A DNA stretch of 64,000 nt, taken from Hyphomonas polymorpha PS728. Its GTDB lineage: Bacteria; Pseudomonadota; Alphaproteobacteria; Caulobacterales; Hyphomonadaceae. The stretch is taken from the NCBI RefSeq assembly GCF_000685315.1, contig NZ_ARYM01000003.1:1-64000 (forward strand), read 5' to 3'. The position numbers and the translations under genes were made by a program. The first letter of the stretch is position 1; every line of letters begins with the position of its first letter. This document shows positions 25,316 through 34,484 of this stretch, piece after piece. The notes under the pieces were generated by a model. That model had not been told where the DNA came from. It saw only the letters and a list, made by a program, of their open reading frames with translations, and made no database searches.

Positions 25316-28084
25316 TCAGTACCGGTAGCGGAACCCGATGAGGTATTCCGTACCCGTATGATGGTAGACGTTGACGAGATCACCGGCATCGAAGACCTGC
25401 TGCTCGAATTCGTCCGTAAGGTTGATGGCTTCGAACGTGATATCGAAATTGTCGTTCAGCTTGTAGGAAGACGAGAAATCGATGTTCGTGGTCGAACTGT
25501 ACCCTTGCTCGTCACGGCCCGCTGCCGTGGGCGCCACGGTTTGATACGCATCCCGATAGGCGGCGGAGATACGCGCCGACAACCGGTCCTTTTCGTAGTA
25601 AATAGTGGCGTTGTAGGCGTTGGGTGAGAAGCCCCGGATTTCATCGGAGTCGACATAGGTGTAGTTGCCCTGGAAGCCGAACCCGTCGAAGGGCGCGGGC
25701 AGGAAGGAGAAGGGCTGCTGATAGGTCAGCTCAAATCCCTTGACGCTTGCCGAGCCGCCATTTTCCACAGCACGGATTTCCACAAGGGGATCCTGCCCCG
25801 CATCAAGCAGGTTGCGCAGCGGGCTGGAGGCCGGCGGCAAGCTGGTCGGAAGACCGGACTGGCTGTAGGGCACTTCGACCGTCGATGCGCGCGTGAAGAA
25901 GCTGTCAACGTCCTTGTAGAACAAGCTCAGCGCTATCAGCGATTCTTCCCGGAAATACCATTCGAAGGAGGCGTCATAGGTCGTCGCCCGGAACGGGTCG
26001 AGGGCAGGGTTCCCGGAGTTGTAACGGAACGAAGGCCCATTGAAGCTGTCCAGTGCGCCGCCGGGTGTCAGGTTGCCCAGGGACGGGCGCGCCATCACCT
26101 TTGCGGCCGCAAGACGAATGAAGAAGTCGTCCCGCATTTCAAATGTGACGTTTGCCGAAGGCAGCGTGTCTTCATAGCTGCGCTCGACGGTCACGCTTGT
26201 GCCGCTGACCTGACCCGTGGATGTCGTGGTGGTTTCAACATACCGCACACCAACATTTCCGCGAACCGGGATGCGGCCAAGCTGCGTATTGAAATCCAGC
26301 TGAAGGAAGCCGCCAAGATCTTCTTCCTCAACCCGGCGGTCGTTGCCAGCCTGCAGAACGCCCGGAATACCATAGGCGTCGATCAGAGCAGCGGCGGCAT
26401 GTACGTCTGCGGTAATCCAGCGGGTATCGATTCCGCCGGGCGCACCCAGCCCGCTGCCGAATCCGCTGACATATTTGAGAATGTCTGCCGTGACCGGAAG
26501 GCCTGTTGCCCCAGCTGGGCAGCTAACGCCTGGAAGGGGGCAGACGAGGGATCCGAACGTGGACTCCCGTCTGTATTCCGTAGTCCGGAATTCAAACTGC
26601 TTGAGGCTGGCGCCGCCGCTGACCGTCAGCGAGTCGTTGAGATCATAGGCGAGCGATCCGGCAACCGTCTGGAAGGTGTTGTCGACATATTGAGGCCGGT
26701 CCCGGAACTCCGTGAACGCAAATTGCGATGGGTCGGTAACGTCCAGAGATCCGTAATCGATGAAGGGTGTGTTTCCATTGCCCCTGAAGTCATAGGTGAA
26801 GCCCGTCACCGGCCCAACCGCATCCAGCAAAATGGTTGTCTGCACCGGGTTGTCGAACTCCGATACAACGCGGCCTGCCAGAAGGTTGCCGCGCAGGCGG
26901 TCTGTGAATTCATGATCCACATCAACCGTATACTGCGTAAGCGTCGTCTGAAGTTCGTCGAAACGGTTTTCCGATCGGATCGGGTGTGTTCCATTCGGCA
27001 GGGGGCTGACATTGAACAGGCCATATTCAATGGTGTTGTTATCCGGGTTGATCGAGTAGTCGATCACCTGGAACCTGTTCTCCTGGCTGCGCATGAAGGT
27101 TTCGAGATAGGATTCCTCCCGTGTGCCCTCGAAGTCTGAGTGCAGCACATCCAGAGATACCGTCGTGGCATCCGTGGGGCGGAACTGAACCGATCCCGTA
27201 AGGCCGAGGCGTTCCTGTTCGTGCGTGAGACGTCCATAGCGCGGAATGCGGGGATAGTAGACGCCGGAGTTTGTGTCGATCAGGGAGCATTCCGGCCCCG
27301 CCGGGCAGGCCGCGCCCCCAACCGAGGCAAAGTTGCCATCCTGCCAGCGAACGGTCGAGAAGCCTTCTTCCAGAATTGTGCGATCCGAATAGGCCATAGA
27401 GACAAGCGCGCCGAACGTGCCGCTTTCATTCTGCCAGGAAAGCAGGCCGGCATAGCGCGGGCTGGTTTCTTCTGACAGATCATTGAAGCCCAGCTGGGCG
27501 GAGGCAGCAGCAGTCAGGCCTGCATCATAGTCAAATGGGCGTGCCGTCCGCAGATCAACTGTGGCACCCAGGGAGCCTTCTTCGATAGAGGCGGAGGTCG
27601 TCTTGGTAACCCGCAGCTCATTGAACAGGTCTGATGCGAAGGTGTTGAAGTCAAAGCCCCGGCCACGGTTTGAGCCGCCCGAGGAGTCGGACGCGCCGCT
27701 GGTCGCGAGCGCTTCCATTCCATTGATCCGTATCCGTGTGAAATCGGCGCCGAGACCACGAACCGTGATCTGCCGGCCCTCGCCCCCCACGCGGTCGATC
27801 GAGACGCCCGGAATGCGTTGCAGGGATTCTGCAAGGTTCAGATCCGGAAAGTCGGCGATGTCCTCAGCGGCAATGATGTCGACGATGTTCGTCTCATTCT
27901 TCTTGACCGCAAGCGACTTCTGAAGGCTGTCGCGGAAACCCGTGACGACAACGGTTGCCTGCCGGCTCTCGCTCTCATCGGCGTCCTGTTCCTGCGCAAG
28001 GGCAGGGGCGTTGCCTGCCAGAAAGCCGACAGCCGCCGCCCCCATGAGCAGCCGGAAATTAAAACTGTTCTGTTTGAAACGCAT
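25316..28084 (-). CDS. TonB-dependent receptor, large (Caulobacter-type), for pectic oligosaccharides
   Basis: 922 residues. Signal peptide ending in ALAQ, then TVVVTGFRDSLQKSLAVKK (TonB-box and extended start of the large Caulobacter-type receptor class), plug with DFPDLNLAESLQRIPGVSIDRVGGEGRQITVRGLGADFTRIRINGMEA, and a barrel ending GFRYRY. Two LacI-type operators 72-109 bp upstream and the pectate lyase next door argue for uptake of oligogalacturonides. Ligand is inference from context. Confidence 0.9.
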   Translation of the reverse strand: MRFKQNSFNFRLLMGAAAVGFLAGNAPALAQEQDADESESRQATVVVTGFRDSLQKSLAVKKNETNIVDIIAAEDIADFPDLNLAESLQRIPGVSIDRVGGEGRQITVRGLGADFTRIRINGMEALATSGASDSSGGSNRGRGFDFNTFASDLFNELRVTKTTSASIEEGSLGATVDLRTARPFDYDAGLTAAASAQLGFNDLSEETSPRYAGLLSWQNESGTFGALVSMAYSDRTILEEGFSTVRWQDGNFASVGGAACPAGPECSLIDTNSGVYYPRIPRYGRLTHEQERLGLTGSVQFRPTDATTVSLDVLHSDFEGTREESYLETFMRSQENRFQVIDYSINPDNNTIEYGLFNVSPLPNGTHPIRSENRFDELQTTLTQYTVDVDHEFTDRLRGNLLAGRVVSEFDNPVQTTILLDAVGPVTGFTYDFRGNGNTPFIDYGSLDVTDPSQFAFTEFRDRPQYVDNTFQTVAGSLAYDLNDSLTVSGGASLKQFEFRTTEYRRESTFGSLVCPLPGVSCPAGATGLPVTADILKYVSGFGSGLGAPGGIDTRWITADVHAAAALIDAYGIPGVLQAGNDRRVEEEDLGGFLQLDFNTQLGRIPVRGNVGVRYVETTTTSTGQVSGTSVTVERSYEDTLPSANVTFEMRDDFFIRLAAAKVMARPSLGNLTPGGALDSFNGPSFRYNSGNPALDPFRATTYDASFEWYFREESLIALSLFYKDVDSFFTRASTVEVPYSQSGLPTSLPPASSPLRNLLDAGQDPLVEIRAVENGGSASVKGFELTYQQPFSFLPAPFDGFGFQGNYTYVDSDEIRGFSPNAYNATIYYEKDRLSARISAAYRDAYQTVAPTAAGRDEQGYSSTTNIDFSSSYKLNDNFDITFEAINLTDEFEQQVFDAGDLVNVYHHTGTEYLIGFRYRY

Positions 28085-28155
28085 GTCTGGTCTCCTCCCC
28101 AGGATATCGTCGTTTCGATTGGCCTCTCCCTTCTTCGAGGGAGGTTCACGAATAA

Positions 28156-28169
28156 TGCCACCGGTATCA
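28156..28169. promoter_or_regulatory. LacI-type operator (receptor, proximal)
   Basis: TGCCACCGGTATCA, matching TGNNANCGNTNNCA. It lies 72 bp before the receptor start and 24 bp centre-to-centre from the second copy at 28180, a little over two helical turns. Confidence 0.7.
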
Positions 28170-28179
28170 TTATATGTTT

Positions 28180-28193
28180 TGCTACCGGTGGCA
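28180..28193. promoter_or_regulatory. LacI-type operator (receptor, distal)
   Basis: TGCTACCGGTGGCA, inside a longer near-palindrome TTGCTACCGGTGGCAA. Paired with the copy at 28156 upstream of the TonB receptor, suggesting tight control by two dimers. Confidence 0.7.
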
Positions 28194-28251
28194 ATTTAAA
28201 AATTGGTCTTTAGTCCATGTTTTTGCCTGCTTTCCTGAGATTTCGGGAAAC

Positions 28252-29112
28252 TCAACGCTTGACTGGTTGCGACGTCGGCAGTGTGGCCATGGGCCGGGAG
28301 GGTAGCAATCTAAGATGGATTGTTTCCATGCCGTCGGCCTCTATAGAGGCGCCCTGCCCGGGGGTTGCGGCGTGAACGCCGGTCACGGCCCCCGTGGAAA
28401 TAAACATTCCCTTGCGAAGGGGAAGTCCTCTGGCCGCGGAGATTTCCAGCAGCTGGCGGAGCGATTCGATCGGCCCTCCAGGGATAGAGGAGGCGTCAGC
28501 CCTGCCAGCTTCCCTGCCATCGATCAGTGTCCGCATCTTCCAATCGGCAGGCGATGCGCTCTTCCATCCTGGGATTTCCTGACCCACCACCAGGCCATTA
28601 TTGTTGCCGAAATCGGATATCGTCACCAGGGGGCCGTGATCGTTTATGCCGGCATAGCAGCTTGAGGCGATTTCGGCGCCCAGATGAAGAGAGCCCGCAA
28701 TTTCAAAGGCTTCTTCGAGCGTCCAGTCGAGCTTTTCAGCCGGGGCGTCGTGCCCCATGGTGATAATGATCTCGCTTTCCACGGCGCCGAATCCGCCCTC
28801 AAAGACATAGCAGTCCACCGGGGCGCCCTGGGCATGGGAAATCTGCGAGCTGAAGATCGGGCCGGCGAGCCGGTCCATGCCATAGGTTTTGTCCCAAGGG
28901 GGATTGATACGCCCCACTTTCCAGCCAGCCAGAATGTCGGGCCAGAGGCTGATGGCGCGGCTTTGAATTGCGTAGGCCTCGGCCAATGTTTCAGGCATGT
29001 TGCCTGGATAGTCAGCGAGCGGCTGCGCCTGCAGGCGGGCGCGCACAAAGGAAATGGCGCGGGTGTCTGCCGCAGCTAGATTGCTCACCTCGGTTGTATC
29101 TCCGTGCGCCAT
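28252..29112 (-). CDS. 2-keto-4-pentenoate hydratase-like (MhpD/FAH superfamily) protein
   Basis: 286 residues, fumarylacetoacetate hydrolase fold, MhpD-like branch. Seen: AEAYAIQSRAISLWPDILAGWKVGRINPP, GAVESEIIITMGHDAP (metal-binding E-x-E region GAVESEI), HLGAEIASSCYAGINDHGPLVTISDFGNNNGLVVG and GAVTGVHAATPGQ. Cytoplasmic. MhpD-type enzymes hydrate or dehydrate 2-keto acids. Divergent from the pectate lyase with a shared LacI-type operator, so it may act on a 2-keto-3-deoxy sugar acid instead of an aromatic product; that is inference. Confidence 0.82.
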   Translation of the reverse strand: MAHGDTTEVSNLAAADTRAISFVRARLQAQPLADYPGNMPETLAEAYAIQSRAISLWPDILAGWKVGRINPPWDKTYGMDRLAGPIFSSQISHAQGAPVDCYVFEGGFGAVESEIIITMGHDAPAEKLDWTLEEAFEIAGSLHLGAEIASSCYAGINDHGPLVTISDFGNNNGLVVGQEIPGWKSASPADWKMRTLIDGREAGRADASSIPGGPIESLRQLLEISAARGLPLRKGMFISTGAVTGVHAATPGQGASIEADGMETIHLRLLPSRPMATLPTSQPVKR

Positions 29113-29201
29113 TCCCTTGACCCATATTATTTCCGGCGGCGCATTCCGCGCTTGCGGGTTTGTTTATTCATCCTTGCTCGCCCAGCTTACTGGACAGATA
29201 A

Positions 29202-29215
29202 GGAAACCGGTGTCA
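29202..29215. promoter_or_regulatory. LacI-type operator between hydratase and pectate lyase
   Basis: GGAAACCGGTGTCA: the right half matches the consensus exactly and the left half is degenerate. It is central in the 204-bp divergent region, 89 bp from the hydratase start and 101 bp from the lyase start. Confidence 0.6.
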
Positions 29216-29316
29216 TACTTGCTTTAAAGTTCGTTCTGTCAACTGGTTTTCTCAATCGGGTTGGTGGGCAATATTGGGAAGGCGCCGGTTCAGAGCGCCG
29301 TCTGGAGGAGGATTTC

Positions 29317-30708
29317 ATGGCATTTCATTCTCGCAAGTCTGTGCGCCGCGGCGCAGTGCTTTTCGCGGTCGTTCTGGGCGGCTGCGCCGGATTGGGCATC
29401 GTGTCGCCGGTAAGCGCGGCCCCCACGCAGACGGCAGCCGCCACCGCGCCGGCGCAGGCCTGGTTCCTCCCTGAGATCGACTGGTCGGCTTATACCGATG
29501 GCGGGCGCGGCGGGGAGATCGTGCGAGTCACCACGCTGGCCAGCGATGGCCCCGGCAGTCTTCGTGAGGCCATCGAAAGGCAAGGGGCACGTATCATTGT
29601 GTTTGAGGTGGGCGGCGTCATCGACCTTGAAAAGGAAACGATCGCCATCACGAATCCGGACATCACCATTGCCGGCCAGACGGCTCCCTCGCCGGGGATC
29701 ACCCTCATCCGGGGCGGGTTTGATGTTAAGACGCATGATGTCATTATTCAGCACCTCCGTATACGGCCGGGCGACAATGGTGAGCCGCGCGGCTCAGGAT
29801 TTGCCGAAGACTCAATCTCCACGCTCAGCGCGCATAATCTTATTGTCGACCATTGCTCGCTGACCTGGGCTGTCGATGAAAACCTTTCCGCATCCGGGCC
29901 CCGTTTCACCGGTGAAACTCCAGATGAATGGCGGGCGGGAACCTCCCGCAATATCCTCTACAGCCACAACCTGATCGCCGAAGGCCTTGCCGATGCCACC
30001 CATCCCAAGTTCGAACATTCGAAAGGGTCTCTGATCCATGACAATGTCAACGGCATCCTGATCTATGGAAATCTGTATGCGCACAATTATGAGCGCAGCC
30101 CGCTATTCAAAGGCGGCGTACACGGACAGATCGTCAACAACTTCATCTATGATCCCGGCCAGCGCGCCGTGCATTACAATCTGCAGGCGCTGGAATGGGG
30201 CAAGGTGCCCTTCGAAACCGGCAAGATGGATCTGATCGGCAATGTGATGCGGGCAGGACAGTCTACCGCAGAGGGGCTGCCGCTGGTGATGATCGGCGGA
30301 GATGGCGATCTGGCGCTTCACGCGCGCGACAACATTGCCGTCGACCGCTGGGGCAATCCGTTGCCGGAGCGGGGACGCTACACAACAGGTGCGGCAAAGT
30401 TCGTGGATGCGCCCGAGGCCATGCCCCTGCCAGCGGGATTGCCGGTGATGCCCGCTGCGGCGGTCGAGCGGTTCGTGCTCGCCAATGCCGGCGCGCGCCC
30501 CTGGGACCGCGACGGTCATGATGTGCGCGTGTTTGCAAACGCAGCCGAAGGGCGCGGCGAGATCATCGACAGCCAGTCGGAAGTTGGTGGCTATCCATCT
30601 GTTGAGCCGAGCTATCGGGCCTTCGATCCGGCCCTCTGGGATCTCGACACCATGCTCCCCAAGTCTCCGGAGACCCTCGATTCGGGCGCCCGCAGCCGGG
30701 GGACCTGA
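29317..30708 (+). CDS. Exported pectate lyase-like protein (parallel beta-helix)
   Basis: 463 residues from ATG 29317, right behind GGAGGAGG; the frame upstream to 29104 is an extension. Signal peptide with an SAA-type end. Beta-helix lyase features: VTTLASDGPGSLREAIERQGARIIVFEVGGVIDLE, TIAGQTAPSPGITLIRGGF, HDVIIQHLRIRPGDNG (a typical pectate lyase core with vWiDHcs-like IVDHCSLTWAVDENLS) and SRNILYSHNLIAEGL. It should cleave polygalacturonate by beta-elimination to unsaturated oligomers, in the periplasm or outside. Supplies the KduD/KdgK route encoded downstream. Confidence 0.88.
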   Translation: MAFHSRKSVRRGAVLFAVVLGGCAGLGIVSPVSAAPTQTAAATAPAQAWFLPEIDWSAYTDGGRGGEIVRVTTLASDGPGSLREAIERQGARIIVFEVGGVIDLEKETIAITNPDITIAGQTAPSPGITLIRGGFDVKTHDVIIQHLRIRPGDNGEPRGSGFAEDSISTLSAHNLIVDHCSLTWAVDENLSASGPRFTGETPDEWRAGTSRNILYSHNLIAEGLADATHPKFEHSKGSLIHDNVNGILIYGNLYAHNYERSPLFKGGVHGQIVNNFIYDPGQRAVHYNLQALEWGKVPFETGKMDLIGNVMRAGQSTAEGLPLVMIGGDGDLALHARDNIAVDRWGNPLPERGRYTTGAAKFVDAPEAMPLPAGLPVMPAAAVERFVLANAGARPWDRDGHDVRVFANAAEGRGEIIDSQSEVGGYPSVEPSYRAFDPALWDLDTMLPKSPETLDSGARSRGT

Positions 30709-30788
30709 GCGGCCGAAAGTGCGTGCCGCTTGCAAAATGTCCCCTGCCGGGCAAAAGAGGACATTCCATCCTCCAACAAGGGTTTCCG

Positions 30789-31886
30789 GTGAGCGATAAA
30801 TCAAGACCTGACCTCGATGCTGAAATTGCGGCCGCAGTTCAGGAGGCCGCTGAATTCAAGCAGCAGGGACGGGCGACGATCAACGACATCGCGCGCATCG
30901 CGAAGGTGTCGAAGAAGACCGTGTCGCGCGTCATCAATGACAGCCCGCTCGTCAAGCCGCGTACCCGCGAGGTGGTCAAGGCCATCATTGCGGAGCTCGG
31001 CTACACGCCGGACCCGCAGGCCCGCGCGCTGGCCCTGCGCCGGTCTTTCCTGGTCGGTCTGGTCTATGACAATCCGAGCCCGCAATATGTCGTGAACATG
31101 CAGCGCGGGATTCTCGATGCGCTGGAGGAAACCGATTTCCAGCTGGTCCTGCGCCCGGTCAGCCGGGCAGACGCGCATTATCCTGGCCGCCTTCAGCAGT
31201 TCATCCAGCAGCACAAGCCCTTCGGTCTGATCCTGCCGCCGTCGGTGTCAGAGGATGAAGATCTGGCGCAGATGTTCCGAGACAATGATGTGGACTATGT
31301 GCGCATCGCATCGGGCATGCTGGATGAGCCATCACGGATGATCCTGACCCATGACAGCGAGGGCGCCGCGCAGGCCGCGCGCCATCTCTGCGCGCTGGGG
31401 CATACGGATATTGCGCATATCCATGGCCCGGAATCTTTCCGTTCTGCCCACGAACGTCGCGGCGGCTTTCAGCGCGGCCTGGCGGAAGCCGGCATCACGC
31501 TCAACCCGGAGCTCACCATTGAGGCGGGCTACACCTTCGACTCCGGCCTGCAGGCCATGGAGCGCCTGCTCTATGGAAAGCGCCGCCCCACGGCTGTGTT
31601 CGCTGGCAATGACGAAATGGCGACCGGCGCCTATGTGGCCGTTCGCAAGGCCGGGCTTCGCATTCCCGAGGATGTCTCCATCGTCGGCTTCGATGACACC
31701 CCCATCGCCGGCCGCCTCTGGCCAGCGCTCACGACCGTGCGTCTGCCAATCCGCGAAATGGGGCAGGCCGCCGCGCGGTTGCTGCTCAACCAGGCAGCCG
31801 GGATCGAGCCGAAAGAGGTGATCAGCTTCACGCCGGAAATTGTGGTGCGCGACTCCACTGCGGCCCCGCCGCGCCGGGCGGGCTGA
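30789..31886 (+). CDS. LacI family regulator of the pectin locus (KdgR-like role)
   Basis: 365 residues from GTG 30789, with AAGGG nearby; the frame opens upstream at 30723. HTH at ~29-50 (ATINDIARIAKVSKKTVSRVINDSP) and hinge helix NPQ-type (DPQARALALRR), then a periplasmic-binding-protein-like sensor domain (SFLVGLVYDNPSPQYV, HIHGPESFRSAHERRGGF, TAVFAGNDEMATGAY, SIVGFDDTPIAGRLWP). It lies in the middle of seven TGNNANCGNTNNCA sites and is their likely binder. The inducer is probably a KDG-type sugar acid; inferred. Confidence 0.9.
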   Translation: MSDKSRPDLDAEIAAAVQEAAEFKQQGRATINDIARIAKVSKKTVSRVINDSPLVKPRTREVVKAIIAELGYTPDPQARALALRRSFLVGLVYDNPSPQYVVNMQRGILDALEETDFQLVLRPVSRADAHYPGRLQQFIQQHKPFGLILPPSVSEDEDLAQMFRDNDVDYVRIASGMLDEPSRMILTHDSEGAAQAARHLCALGHTDIAHIHGPESFRSAHERRGGFQRGLAEAGITLNPELTIEAGYTFDSGLQAMERLLYGKRRPTAVFAGNDEMATGAYVAVRKAGLRIPEDVSIVGFDDTPIAGRLWPALTTVRLPIREMGQAAARLLLNQAAGIEPKEVISFTPEIVVRDSTAAPPRRAG

Positions 31887-31933
31887 CAGGGCGTTTCGGG
31901 AATTTCGAGACGATAACGGCTTGCAGCCAAGGG

Positions 31934-31959
31934 TGTCACCGGTTATGACACCGGTTACC
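31934..31959. promoter_or_regulatory. Two overlapping LacI-type operators and promoter
   Basis: Two ACCGGT cores at 31938 and 31950 (TGTCACCGGTTATG and TGACACCGGTTACC) only 12 bp apart. They sit on a weak promoter (TTGCAG, 17 bp, TATGAC at 31944) before the isomerase gene, so binding should occlude RNA polymerase. Confidence 0.7.
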
Positions 31960-31987
31960 AAATGATACGCCGCTAAGGAAACACCTC

Positions 31988-32629
31988 ATGAAAATCGCGC
32001 TCATCATTGAAAACAGCCAGGCAGCAAAAAGCAGCATCGTTCACGACGCTCTGAAAACGGTCGCAGAGCCGCTGGGCAATGAAGTGTTCCACTACGGCAT
32101 GTATACGCCCGAAGACAAAGCCCACCTGACCTATCCGATGATCGGCATCCTCGCCGGCATCCTGATCAACTCGAAAGCGGCTGACTTCATTGTCACCGGC
32201 TGCGGCACGGGTATGGGCTCCAACCTCGCCTGCAATTCCATGCCGGGGATCTTCTGTGGCCTGATCGTTGACCCGACCGACGCCTTCCTGTTCGGCCAGA
32301 TCAATGATGGCAACGCCATCTCCATGCCCTACGCCAAGGGCTTCGGCTGGGCCGCTGAACTCAACCTGCAGGATTGTTACCGCAAGCTGTTCGAGGTCAA
32401 GCGCGGCGAAGGCTATCCGAAGGAGCGCGCTGCCGTAATGGCGAAGAATCGCGGCATCCTCAGTGATCTGAAGAAGGCTTCCTGCCACGATATGCTCACC
32501 GTGCTGAAGACGATTGATCAGGACCTCCTGAAAACCGCCATCTCGGGCGAAAAGTTCCAGGAATACTTCTTCGCCAACTCGCAGGACGCGGCAATGTCCG
32601 ACTATCTGAAGGGTGTGCTCGCGTCCTGA
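31988..32629 (+). CDS. dhuI: RpiB/LacA/LacB-family isomerase, DhuI-type (DHU isomerase)
   Basis: 213 residues; ribosome site AAGGA. RpiB-fold features: MKIALIIENSQAAKSS and FIVTGCGTGMGSNLACNSMPGIFCGLIVD. The length and extended C-terminus match the RpiB-related DHU isomerase DhuI described with DhuD in Sphingomonas sp. A1. It would turn 4-deoxy-L-threo-5-hexosulose uronate into 3-deoxy-D-glycero-2,5-hexodiulosonate, the job KduI does in enterobacteria; no kduI is present here. Position directly before a KduD-type dehydrogenase supports this. The specific function is inference from memory of that family. Confidence 0.78.
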   Translation: MKIALIIENSQAAKSSIVHDALKTVAEPLGNEVFHYGMYTPEDKAHLTYPMIGILAGILINSKAADFIVTGCGTGMGSNLACNSMPGIFCGLIVDPTDAFLFGQINDGNAISMPYAKGFGWAAELNLQDCYRKLFEVKRGEGYPKERAAVMAKNRGILSDLKKASCHDMLTVLKTIDQDLLKTAISGEKFQEYFFANSQDAAMSDYLKGVLAS

Positions 32630-32678
32630 TCGCAGGCTTCCGGCGCACATAAACATAGAAACTTTAGGGGAGGCTTTC

Positions 32679-33440
32679 GTGAACCTCAGCATGTTCAGCC
32701 TTGAAGGCAAGACCGCCATCGTTACCGGCGCCAATACCGGCCTCGGTCAGGGCATTGCCGTGGCGCTGGCGGAGGCGGGGGCCAACCTCGCCCTGGTCGG
32801 CCGCTCCTCGCCGGATGAAACGGTTGAGCGGGTGCAGAAGGCCGGTGGCAAAACGCATGTCATCATGGCTGACCTTGGTAGCATCGACCCGGTCGATACC
32901 ATCGTCCGCGAGACCGTAGAGACGTTTGGCGGCGTTGATATTCTCGTCAACAATGCCGGCATCATCAAACGCAATGACGCCCTCAATTTTACCGTCGAGG
33001 AGTGGGACAGCGTGATGAACGTCAACCTGCGCAGCCTCTTCTTCCTCAGCCAGAAGGCCGCCCGCGCGATGATCGATGCGGGCACGGGCGGCAAGATCAT
33101 CAATATTGCCTCCATGCTGTCTTATCAGGGCGGCGTCCGCGTGCCCTCCTACACCGCCTCCAAGAGCGGTGTGCTGGGGCTCACGCGCCTTCTGGCGAAT
33201 GAATGGGCAGGCCGCGGCATCAACGTGAATGGCATTGCGCCGGGCTATTTTGCCACCAATAACACTGATGCCCTGCGCGCCGATGAAAAGCGCAACAGCG
33301 AGATTCTCGGGCGTATTCCGGCCGGGCGTTGGGGTCAGCCATCGGATCTTGCCGGCGCGGCCGTATTCCTTTCCTCGCGCGCATCTGATTATGTGCACGG
33401 AACAATCGTCGCCGTGGATGGCGGCTGGCTCGCGCGCTAG
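32679..33440 (+). CDS. kduD: KduD/DhuD-type SDR, 2-dehydro-3-deoxy-D-gluconate dehydrogenase
   Basis: 253 residues from GTG 32679, chosen because AGGGGAGG lies five bases upstream; 253 is the usual KduD length. SDR motifs: TGANTGLGQG cofactor loop, NNAG, Ser-Tyr-Lys with SYTASKSGVLGLTRLLANEW, and IAPGYFATNNTDALR typical of KduD. It reduces the diketo sugar acid to 2-keto-3-deoxygluconate with NAD(P)H. Lies between the isomerase and KDG kinase genes in order of the pathway. Confidence 0.88.
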   Translation: MNLSMFSLEGKTAIVTGANTGLGQGIAVALAEAGANLALVGRSSPDETVERVQKAGGKTHVIMADLGSIDPVDTIVRETVETFGGVDILVNNAGIIKRNDALNFTVEEWDSVMNVNLRSLFFLSQKAARAMIDAGTGGKIINIASMLSYQGGVRVPSYTASKSGVLGLTRLLANEWAGRGINVNGIAPGYFATNNTDALRADEKRNSEILGRIPAGRWGQPSDLAGAAVFLSSRASDYVHGTIVAVDGGWLAR

Positions 33441-33464
33441 GCCGGGCCGGGGAGGAAAACAGCC

Positions 33465-34463
33465 ATGGCTGCGCGCATCGTCTGTTTCGGTGAGCTTTTG
33501 CTGCGCCTGACAGCGCCGGGGGCGGAGCGCCTGCTTCAGTCCTGGTCGCTGGATGTGTGTGTCGGCGGAGCCGAGGCCAATGTCGGTGTCTCCCTCGCGG
33601 CGTTCGGGCATGTTGTGCGCTTTGCCAGCGTCGTGGCGGACAATCCGCTTGGCGCGGCGGCCCTGGGCGAACTGCGCCGGCACGGCGTTCACACCGATAC
33701 TGTTCTTTCCGCGCCGGGCCGGATGGGGCTTTATTTCCTGGAGCCGGGCGCCGTGCGCCGCCCCTCCCGCATCACCTATGACCGGGCCGGGTCAGCCTTT
33801 GCGGCCGCCGCTCCGGAAAGCCTGGATTGGTCTGGCATTCTTCCGGGGGCGGCGCTGTTACATATCTCCGGCGTCACGCCGGCCATCGGTGCGAATGGCG
33901 CCGCTGCGGCAGTCCGCGCTGTAAAGGCCGCCGCCGCTGCGGGGGTGCCCGTTTCCTTTGATGGCAACTATCGCGCGCTGCTCTGGGAGGCCTGGGATGG
34001 GGACGGCCCGGCGATTCTCAAGGAGATTCTCTCCTGCGCCACCTACGCCTTCATCAACGAGAGGGACATCGCGCTGATCCTGAAATCACGCTTCGAAGAT
34101 CGCCAATCGGCATTTGAGGCGGCCTTCGAGGCATTCCCGCGCCTTCAGGCGATTGCGGCCACCACCCGCCAGCAATCCTCCGTAGACGATCAGTCGATTG
34201 CCGGTGAACTCGTCACGCGGGCGGGCCGCTGGACGTCTCCTGTGCATGAACTGCCGGGCGTCATTGACCGGATCGGGGGCGGCGACGCCTTTGCTGCTGG
34301 CGCACTGCACGGCCTGATCGAGGGCAGGGACGGGCAGTACACAATCGATTTTGCCGTGGCGGCGGGGGCGCTGAAACATTCTATCCCCGGCGATTTCGGC
34401 CGCATGACGGTCGCCGAAGTCGAAGCCGCGATGGCGGGCGAAAACCTTGATGTAAAACGCTGA
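33465..34463 (+). CDS. kdgK: 2-keto-3-deoxygluconate kinase (PfkB family)
   Basis: 332 residues, ribokinase/PfkB fold. N-terminal signature IVCFGELLLRLTAPG, substrate region CVGGAEANVGVSLAAFG, DGNYRALLW, and the catalytic GGGDAFAAGALHGL near residue 270. Order after KduD makes KDG phosphorylation to KDPG the natural role. No KDPG aldolase gene is seen in the window, so the last step must be encoded elsewhere. Confidence 0.88.
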   Translation: MAARIVCFGELLLRLTAPGAERLLQSWSLDVCVGGAEANVGVSLAAFGHVVRFASVVADNPLGAAALGELRRHGVHTDTVLSAPGRMGLYFLEPGAVRRPSRITYDRAGSAFAAAAPESLDWSGILPGAALLHISGVTPAIGANGAAAAVRAVKAAAAAGVPVSFDGNYRALLWEAWDGDGPAILKEILSCATYAFINERDIALILKSRFEDRQSAFEAAFEAFPRLQAIAATTRQQSSVDDQSIAGELVTRAGRWTSPVHELPGVIDRIGGGDAFAAGALHGLIEGRDGQYTIDFAVAAGALKHSIPGDFGRMTVAEVEAAMAGENLDVKR

Positions 34464-34484
34464 GAAGCAGCGTCGAAACAGTGT

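Noticed and set aside
29903-29918. GTTTCACCGGTGAAAC, a perfect 16-bp palindrome with the ACCGGT core, as an eighth LacI site
   Set aside because: It lies inside the pectate lyase coding region and lacks the TG/CA outer bases shared by the other sites, so chance is likely.
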